Of a stretch of DNA of 64,000 nt, positions 57,076 through 64,000 are shown piece by piece. Below the pieces are notes generated by a model. It worked only from the letters and a program-made list of their open reading frames with translations. It had not been told where the DNA came from and ran no database searches. This stretch comes from Sciurus carolinensis (taxonomy: Eukaryota > Chordata > Mammalia > Rodentia > Sciuridae). A program made the position numbers and the translations under genes. Position 1 is the first letter of the stretch; every line of letters begins with the position of its first letter. Location: assembly GCF_902686445.1 (NCBI RefSeq), contig NC_062217.1, positions 174,347,598 through 174,411,597 of the forward strand, read 5' to 3'.

Positions 57076-57916
57076 GTGCCAGCTGACTAATGGGACATGG
57101 GGGTGCAACAGCCTCAAGTAGCTCCAAGTGTGACTGGATGGATAGGTACATACATTCTATCACATAACTCTTCTGGTTAGCTGTTCACACATTAAAGAAA
57201 CAGAATTTAGTGGTATGAAATGGCAAGTCTTTTACTAGACTTACAATTCTATGGGTCCAGGATCTAGTGGAGCGCAGTTGAGGCCTCAGCCACAGCGGGT
57301 GATGGGTCTGCTCTGCTGGCTCGTGTGTTTGTGGCTTCAATTCTTCCCCAAGGGGTATGGCTAGAGTTGGGACGTCCAAGATGGTACCCAGAACGACTGG
57401 GCTGCTGGCTCTGCTCTCTTGCTACAGGGCTCTCCCGAGGCTAATGGCTTCTTCAGAGTGGAGGCTCAGGCGGTCTGACATTTAGCACGGCAGCAGGCCT
57501 CCCCAGGAGGAGCACTCCAAGGGACAGCAGTTGAGAGCCACGCTTCTTTGGTGCGGTCTGGTCCTGCTTGGGTACTCTGGTCGCTGCAACACCAGGTCCA
57601 CCTAGAGTCAGGGGAGGGGCTGAGAGCTCGCTCTGGGGAGTGAGTGTCCGGGAAAAGCAATCCGCCACAGCAACTCCTGCTGGGCACCTCGAGATTCATT
57701 GACTGGTGCAGAGGCTACACAAAGAGGTTTGGGGGAAGACCGAACACGCGGGACAGAGAGAGAAGTCTAGACTATCTGGAGGGTTAGACTGGAGGGAAAG
57801 CTCGTGGGAACAGAGAGATGTCAAACACATTAAACAGCAGCCAGACACAGACTGCAGGCTGAAGACAGCTTTCAGGGCGCTGTTTTATTTTTTTAAATCA
57901 AGGATTTTAAAAAGCC
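57076..57916. other. Unassigned sequence
   Basis: Nothing recognised. A stretch near 57190-57250 with TTTTACTAGACTTACAATTC could be an LTR edge but cannot be confirmed. Confidence 0.35.
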
Positions 57917-58810
57917 GTGTTTTGGAACGCCTCTACACTACAGAACTGGTGGGGCAATGTTCAGGCGAACGCCCCTCCACACCACCTCCCACAGCCGCAG
58001 GAGCACCCACAGGTCACCTCTGCCTCTCTTCCTCAGCCTACGAGCGCCTGTCCCTTGGCTGTGGGGAGGCTCAGGGTTAAGTGCCAGGAGCTGCTCCCCC
58101 ACCCCTCAGCACCCAGACCCAAGGGCGGGAAGAGGGCTCTCATTCTTCTATTTAGATTTAAATGTGGTTTCATTTATAGCATCAGTGGTGCCAAAATGCT
58201 CTGGAATAAGAATAAGCTTAAAAAAACAGCGAATGATTCAGACTTTACAACTCCTAAGCAGAAGGAAGGAGCTGGCACCACGGCCACCTTCCAACTCCAC
58301 TGCTGCTGTGCAGACGGAGGGAGATGCACCGGTGAGGATCTCCCCCATCTCAAGGCTGCTCCAGCCCCGGAATGGCCCTGCCACACCCTGTTCCACGCAG
58401 CCCGGGGTCCTTTCCGTGCCTCTCTTCCCTGCCCTGGAAGGCATGAGAACACCCTGGGAAGGGTCAGTGGATCTGCAGGCAGGTGTAAGATGTCCCACCC
58501 TCAACGTCGGCCCACTGGGAAGGGCTTCTGTGACCTGTTTGAATCCCTCACCAGTCACTGTCCCAGGTACAAGGAAAATCCTACAGGGGTCCCACAGGAG
58601 GCAGCACAGGGGAGAGTGAACAGTCACATTCCATTCAAGTTCATGATTCATGGAGACCACCAACTCCACTTCAGACACACTTCCCCAAATTGGCATCTCA
58701 CTGTTCTTAAATCTATACATGCAGTGCGACCATCTTTAATAAGACTGAGGCTGCTTCTCCAGGGAGAAAAGACCAGTGACAACCAGAGCAAAGTGAGCAT
58801 CAGGGTATGA
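57917..58810 (+). other. Open frame of 297 codons, unsupported
   Basis: The frame starts ATG-TTT-TGG and stays open through mixed-composition DNA. No signal peptide, membrane segment or known domain is visible; the middle is Cys/Pro/His-rich and low in order. Antisense frames of 160 and 153 codons overlap most of it. No promoter, Kozak context or splice pattern points to use. It could equally be part of a non-coding transcript or chance. Confidence 0.15.
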
Positions 58811-59279
58811 GAAGGAAAACATGCCTCTGGTGCGGCTAGAGAGGCAAGTGGGCATTTTGCAGCCTCCTGGCCTCTCAGAGTAGGCGGGGGAGGTGGGCTG
58901 TGGAGACGGGATAGGAGTGGCTGCAGTCGGGAGCTGGGAGCCCGGACCCAGCACAGAGGAAACTGGGACCCAGCAGAGAGAGGTGGGAATGACCGAGAGG
59001 CCCCTCCACGTGGGCCAGATGCTGCGACCTCCCTCGGTCCCCCGCCCCTCAACCCTTGCTCCACACTCCTGGAATAGCTCACTTCAAAACATGACATGAA
59101 AGCAAACACATCAAAACCCTCTTCTCAAGGGGGAGCCCTGCATTCAAAAGAAGCCGTCTGACCCTTCATCTCACCTGTGATGGGAGTTTTCCAGCCTCTT
59201 TGGCACAGCTTGGGCCCAGCCTGTGGGCTGCTCACATGTGCAGATTGCTCATTTCCCCTGAGCCCTGCAGCTCACACGC
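58811..59279. other. Unassigned spacer
   Basis: GC-rich, no feature recognised. Confidence 0.4.
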
Positions 59280-60473
59280 TTGACTCTGTTCTCATGCCGT
59301 CTCTGCCACAGAGGACCAAGCTCCAAACACCCGGATCCCGGGGAAATGCACACAAATCCTAGCCCTACTTATTGCCATGGAATGCACGATCTCAGGACTT
59401 TCTTGCAGTTTGGGGGTTCCGGAATCCGGGTGCGGTTGAGCAGGTGCCTGCAGCTTGAGGCCTCTCCCCGGGTTGCTCAGGTGTTTGCTGGTGCCCTGGA
59501 GTCATCTGAAGGCTCGATGGGAAGTCTGCTTGCACGCTCATTCCCACAGCCATTAGCAGGATCTGCCCCTCACAGGACTTTTGGCCCCAGGCCTGTTTCT
59601 CCCTGCCTGTTGGCAAGAGGCTTTCCTGGGTTCCTTCCGCCTGGGCCTCTGCACAGGGCTGGCTTCTCTCGGAGTGGAAGCGTGGGACTGGCCGGTCCTG
59701 CCGGATCAGCCATCACTGGTGAAGAGGCTGCTTTGCTCATCCTTCCATGGCTCCACTCCAGGCAGGGCTTGGCTGGAGGAGCTCGGGTCTGTGTGTCTGT
59801 CGCGCTTCCCCCCGGGTCCCAGGGCCAGCCCTGGTGTGTGCTTCTCCTGGTAGGACAGAGGCAGAGCGTGGAAACAGTCAGGCCTACCCCGGCCCAAGCC
59901 CAGGCCAGCACCGCCACGTCTGCCTCCCTCATTAGGCCAAAGAAAGCCACCTGTGTGGGCCCGGATTCACGGTGGGGGCACTGCCGCTGCCTCCTCCTCA
60001 AGAGCCATCTCAGGGTCACAGGTGAGGGGCCGCACCAAGAGCAGGGAGCAGCTCCCGCTCACCCTCTGCTTGCTCTGCTGGACCGACCCCCAGGCCCTGC
60101 CTTCTTGCTTCTGGCCTCTCAGGTAGCAGGCACTGGGGAAGACTGGAGGGTGCAAGGAGAACTCCGGCGTTCCCTCTCTGTTCCTCCGGGTCCTGGAATC
60201 ACTGTCCCCATGTCGGGTTGCAGTTCCTCTTGCCGGGGTCCCAGCCGTCCCCCTGCCCCTGCAGTGGGCTCCACCCGAGGGCGCTGGTTGGTAGCGTCCG
60301 CTAACGCAGGTCTTCCTGGGGCCCGTGTGGCTGGGGCATTGCCGCTCTCTGCTCCGCCTCACGGTCTGCTCCACTGTCCCCTTGCTGGTGTGGCAGTCCT
60401 CTCTGGAAAACCCAGCTTCCTCCCAGTGGCACCCAACCATCTGGTGTCCCACAGGTGCCCTGCCCCACCCTAG
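59280..60473 (+). other. Open frame of 397 codons in GC-rich DNA, unsupported
   Basis: This is the longest non-repeat frame in the window. The product would be rich in Ser, Pro, Gly, Leu and Ala, with no repeats, no recognisable domain, no clear signal peptide and no regular secondary-structure pattern. Antisense frames of 149 and 161 codons overlap it. The DNA is about 60% GC with few TA dinucleotides, which lengthens chance frames. I would not annotate it as a gene without transcript or conservation evidence. Confidence 0.15.
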
Positions 60474-61132
60474 TCTCTACGGGACACCAACTGCCGAGGG
60501 TCAGGTGGGGACGTGCAGGTAGAGGGAGATATGGGTGCCGTCATACGCAGCTCTTAGTAACAACCCAGACTTCCTTTTTCTCTTCTGGGAGAGTGTTTTT
60601 GGAGCAAAACAGAAGACAAATGCTCTTTGACTTATCATGAGGTGACCCAATCAGAAGTTGAAAGTTCACTGAAGACATGGAGCCTGGCCCAGTCAGCTCG
60701 CTCTGACGTCCGTTCCCAGTATCGTGAGCCCAGAGAAAGATCCCCACTCCTAATGCACATGGTTTGCAGGGAATGGGTCTCACTTCTGCATCTTCATAAA
60801 ATTGAAATCCTCATGTCAAGCCATCTGTAGACACGATGAGGTGACAGACACTTTGGTCACATCCCATAGTGTTAGAGTCACAGCACGTGCCAAACTGGGC
60901 AAGTCTCTAGCCCTGTCACAGGATGACGACGCTGAGGATGTGCCCTATGAGAGACAGTCCCGCTCACCGCCCTCCAGGGTGACCAGGAAACTGTCCCACC
61001 CACCTCACCAGGCCTGAGGAACCACTCAGTACCAGGTGGTCGGTCAGAGCTTGACATGCACGGTGGAGCCCACGGCTGAAGCCCAGCAGCAGCCAGGGTG
61101 CTCTTCAGAGCTGTGCAGCCCCGGACTAACTT
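60474..61132. other. Unassigned spacer before the TTCC tract
   Basis: Mixed composition. Near 60793-60840 a phrase like ATAAAATTGAAATCCTCATG + TCAAGCCATCTG hints at an old DNA transposon, too short to call. Confidence 0.35.
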
Positions 61133-61817
61133 CCTCCCTCCCTCCCACCCACTCCCTTCTTCCTTTCTTCCCTCCTTTCTTCTTTCCTCCTTCCTTCCTT
61201 CCTTCCTTTCTTCCATCCCTCCCTCTCCTTCCTTCCTTCCTTCCTTCCATCCCTCCCTCTCCTTCCTTCCTTCCTTCCTTCCTTCCTTCCTTCCTTCCTT
61301 TCTTCCATCCTTCCCTCTCCTTCCTTCCTTCCTTTCTTCCATCCTTCCCTCTCCTTCCTTCCTTCCTTCCTTCCATCCCTCCCTCTCCTTCTTTGCTTCC
61401 TTCCTTCCTTCCTTCCATCCCTCCCTCTCCTTCCTTCCTTCCTTCCTTCCTTCCTTCCCTCCCTCTCCTTCCTTCCTTCCTTCCTTCCTTTCTTCCATCC
61501 TTCCCTCTCCTTCCTTCCTTCCTTTCTTCCATCCTTCCCTCTCCTTCCTTCCTTCCTTCCTTCCTTCCTTCCTTCCTTCCATCCCTCCCTCTCCTTCTTT
61601 GCCTCCTTCCTTCCTTCCTTCCATCCCTCCCTCTCCTTCCTTCCTTCTTTGCTTCCTTCCTTCCTTCCTTCCATCCTTCCCTCTCCTTCCTTCCTTCCTT
61701 CCTTCCTTCCTTCCTTCCTTCCTTCCCTCCATCTCTCCCTCTCCTTCCTTCCTTTCTTCTTTCCTCCTTCCTTCCTTCCTTCACTCCTTCCTTCCTTTCC
61801 TTCTCTCTGTCTTTCTT
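61133..61817 (+). repeat. (TTCC)n polypyrimidine tract, about 685 bp
   Basis: Nearly pure C/T on the plus strand. TTCC runs of varying length are separated by a recurring spacer CCATCCCTCCCTCTCC or CCATCCTTCCCTCTCC, so the tract has a higher-order structure. Stop-free units keep frames of 246-284 codons open on both strands (Leu-Pro-Ser-Phe and Lys-Glu-Gly-Arg repeats), all artefacts. Confidence 0.97.
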
Positions 61818-62454
61818 GGAAGAGAAGCCAGGCGTCCCGTGCGTTGGAGAGGGCTTCGTGCTCCGAGGTACCCTCTGAGAATGAAGACATGGTAGTTTTT
61901 GGCCTGGCTGTGGAAGTTCCTTGTTCTAATAAAATTTAATTTAGACTAGTAAACCTGCTGCCTTCTGGTGACATGTATATAGGCATTACATAATTACAGA
62001 ACAAATGGCTTTTCTAGGGAGGTCGGGAAAGCCAATGATTTAGCGCAGGTGCTGCTGACGCCGCCTGCGTTTCACTCCTCATTAGAGACTGTGGTCTACA
62101 CAAATCACGCCACGTACAGGCTGCCACCCGTCCCGGCAGGCCCGTCATCAGAGCACTGGGGGAGGCTCCAGTTTCCTCAGCCTGACAGGTGAGAGATTCT
62201 GTTGGACAGGTTTCCGCTGTGATCGACAGAAGCAATATCTCTAGCTACAGGAGAGCACAGCCGTTTACGTCTTTATAAAGACTGTGCTCGGAAGCAAAGG
62301 CTCCAGGCCTCCAAAGGCACGTGGCCTCACCTCCCGCCTCTGTAGCCCACACGCCGGCTTCACTGAGGGTCCAGCAGTGCCCTGAGTCCCTTCAAGACGT
62401 TCGCTCTTTTCCTTGTGTTTCCTCTCTGTTGTTTCATCCATCTCATCCATGGTC
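61818..62454. other. Unassigned spacer
   Basis: Contains AATAAA (61927-61932) but no gene is attached to it. Nothing else recognised. Confidence 0.4.
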
Positions 62455-62529
62455 AGGAAGCATGCGCACACCCTCGCACATGCACACGCACACCCTCGCA
62501 CACGCACACGCGCACACACACACACACAC
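62455..62529 (+). repeat. (CA)n/(CGCACA)n microsatellite
   Basis: GCACACCCTCGCACATGCAC-type units followed by a pure CA run of about 8 units. CpG-rich for a CA microsatellite. Confidence 0.9.
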
Positions 62530-63840
62530 GATGAGCTCTCATTCCCTGGGCAAGTAGCCAGATGGTCCTTAGAACCAAGAGCTCTGAGGCATCTCCTGTC
62601 CATGTGGAGCAGATAACTTAGTTGGACCTTCCCTCTCGCTGTCCTCCCAAAGGACATTCTCCCTGAGGGTCATTGACTACTACTGCCATCACTGTCCCTG
62701 GCCCCTGATGATCCCACCAACCTCAGCCTTCACACATGCAGAGCTAAACCCATGGGCTCTCTCCTCCGGCCCCTGGCCTGTCACCCAGACACCCAGGCTG
62801 GTGACCTTGGGGTAGTTTCGTTTCCTCTTCTGCTTCCATACCCTGATGTCAACCGCCCACTTGTCTCTGGGGATTCCACCTCCTGAAATCCATCTGTCCT
62901 TCCTCTCCAGCCCCACTCATCACACGAATGCATTGACAGCCTCAAGCTGCTCACACGTGGGGTAGCGAGTCCTGATCAGCTGCCTCCCGTCTCTCCCCTG
63001 AGAGGTCTGATGACCTTCAGGAAGGAGCGGCCCAACACCACGCCTTAGCTTGGACTTCACGGTCATTCACAGGTTCTCTGACTACTGAAAACTCCTCTCA
63101 GGCTACCTTTCAGTTTCCATTTCCTTGTTTCTTTAAGAGTTAATTTTCTGCCTCGCTGCACTGGGGATTCACACCCCTGGCTCTCACAGTGGTCGGCATA
63201 GGCAGGGCTTCTCGTTTCAGTTTTATTTTGCCCTGTGTTAGCTTTACCTCGTCCACTCTCCAGCCACACTCCTATTTCCCTCCCCAACAGGCACACAGTG
63301 ATGCATCTGTCCCTTAGGTCTGTGTGTCCTCAAATTGGTCCAGGTTTCACTCATCTGCATGGACTTGGTTTACTTATGCTACGCTGTGTAATAGGCCTCC
63401 ATCTCGTACTCTTTCCAATTCTGTGTTTTAAAGGAAGATCTTTTTCCATTTGTACATCTAGCTGAAGTTCCCGAGTGTCCTTGAAGGAGATGTTTTCTAT
63501 ACTCAACCTTTATAGCTCTTCTCAGTGGGAGACTTGGTGTAAATTACCTCGTCCAGTATTGCTGGAAATGGATTTCTGTCTTATTATTTGTTGGAGTTGA
63601 TCATCCCTATTTGTTTTTCTTTCTCAGAGTTTTCTCAGGTATTTTCCAACCTTGGCTATTTCATGTAAATTATAAATGTTAGTTGAATTCTTTAAAAAAA
63701 TAATTGCAAAATTCCCTCACCTAGCTTACTGGGACACAGTTGATACCGGTCTTTTTGTAGTTATTTTTCTCTTTGATTTTGTGTTTTATTTGTGTCCTGC
63801 CTTTAGGTCAGAGGCTCATCTACGTTATTATTGAAAAGGA
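62530..63840. other. Unassigned sequence
   Basis: Mixed GC-rich then AT-rich DNA. The AT-rich part from 63480 may be old antisense LINE-1 but cannot be aligned with confidence. Confidence 0.35.
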
Positions 63841-63935
63841 ACAACTACCTTCAACTTTTTATTACACAGGTTTTCAAATGCATACAAAAATAGACAAGAT
63901 ACTATGCAGGAAGCATGTACCTCAAGGATCATGGA
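63841..63935 (+). mobile_element. Possible old LINE-1 3'-end fragment
   Basis: TTTTCAAATGCATACAAAAA + TAGACAAGATACTATGCAGG resembles the familiar old-L1 3' UTR phrase with TACAAAAGTAGA. Very short. The rest of the window to 64000 is unassigned. Confidence 0.3.
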
Positions 63936-64000
63936 GCTGTGGTGAGTCCTTGTGGAGACATGTTTAAGTGGCTCTAGGATGGCGGCTAGCATTGGGTCAA

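Noticed and set aside
60878..61895. Frames of 246-284 codons on both strands (Lys-Glu-Gly-Arg or Leu-Pro-Ser-Phe repeats)
   Set aside because: Produced by the stop-free TTCC/GGAA tract; all phases are open on both strands.

Overview
This window is mammalian nuclear DNA and reads as intergenic. It holds decayed LINE-1 fragments, eutherian MaLR/MLT-type LTRs, MIR-like pieces, a Tigger-type DNA element, and several long minisatellites and microsatellites. The best taxonomic clue is a reverse-oriented B1-ID dimer SINE near 6.82-6.94 kb, whose tRNA/ID head is typical of squirrel-like rodents (ground squirrels, marmots). The LINE-1 ORF2 piece at 50.1-51.3 kb and the LTR set agree with a sciurid. 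I am sure it is a mammal, fairly sure it is a rodent, and moderately sure it is a sciurid. No bacterial, plasmid or CRISPR feature is present.

Layout. 0-4.7 kb: GC-rich sequence with no gene I can support. 4.7-5.7 kb: an 18/19-bp G-rich minisatellite. 6.4-8.7 kb: antisense LINE-1 interrupted by the B1-ID SINE. 9.5-12.4 kb: a defective endogenous retrovirus with two LTRs, a histidine-tRNA-type primer-binding site and a polypurine tract; its 3' LTR is twice as long as its 5' LTR. 14.0 kb: a 7SL-derived SINE monomer, followed by an old LTR. 18.8 kb: a CA microsatellite. 19.8-20.8 kb: a 24-bp minisatellite of about 40 copies. 21.0-23.2 kb: an antisense MaLR-type LTR and LINE-1 remnants. 26.1-26.6 kb: a 38/39-bp minisatellite. 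27.5-35.7 kb: the densest block of old repeats, with LINE-1 in both orientations, a MaLR LTR and a Tigger/MER2-like element. 36-46 kb: GC-rich sequence with scattered MaLR, MIR and MLT1-type elements. 47.1-47.9 kb: a well-preserved solo LTR. 50.1-51.3 kb: a LINE-1 ORF2 fragment with both ends missing. 51.3-61.1 kb: GC-rich sequence with two chance-or-real open frames of about 300 and 400 codons. 61.1-61.8 kb: a long TTCC polypyrimidine tract. 62.5 kb: a CA/CG-rich microsatellite.

No protein-coding host gene can be supported. Most long open frames lie inside tandem repeats, where a stop-free unit keeps several frames open at once. One 119-base minus-strand segment near 28.7 kb has consensus splice borders and deserves a check. 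Four minisatellite or tetranucleotide arrays longer than 500 bp, in GC-rich and SINE-poor DNA, resemble subtelomeric or other recombination-prone sequence; that is an inference. I did not find a clearly new biological system. The most unusual items are the retroviral LTR pair with unequal U3 repeats and a hugely expanded CT tract, and the two GGGTGTGAG-rich minisatellites.
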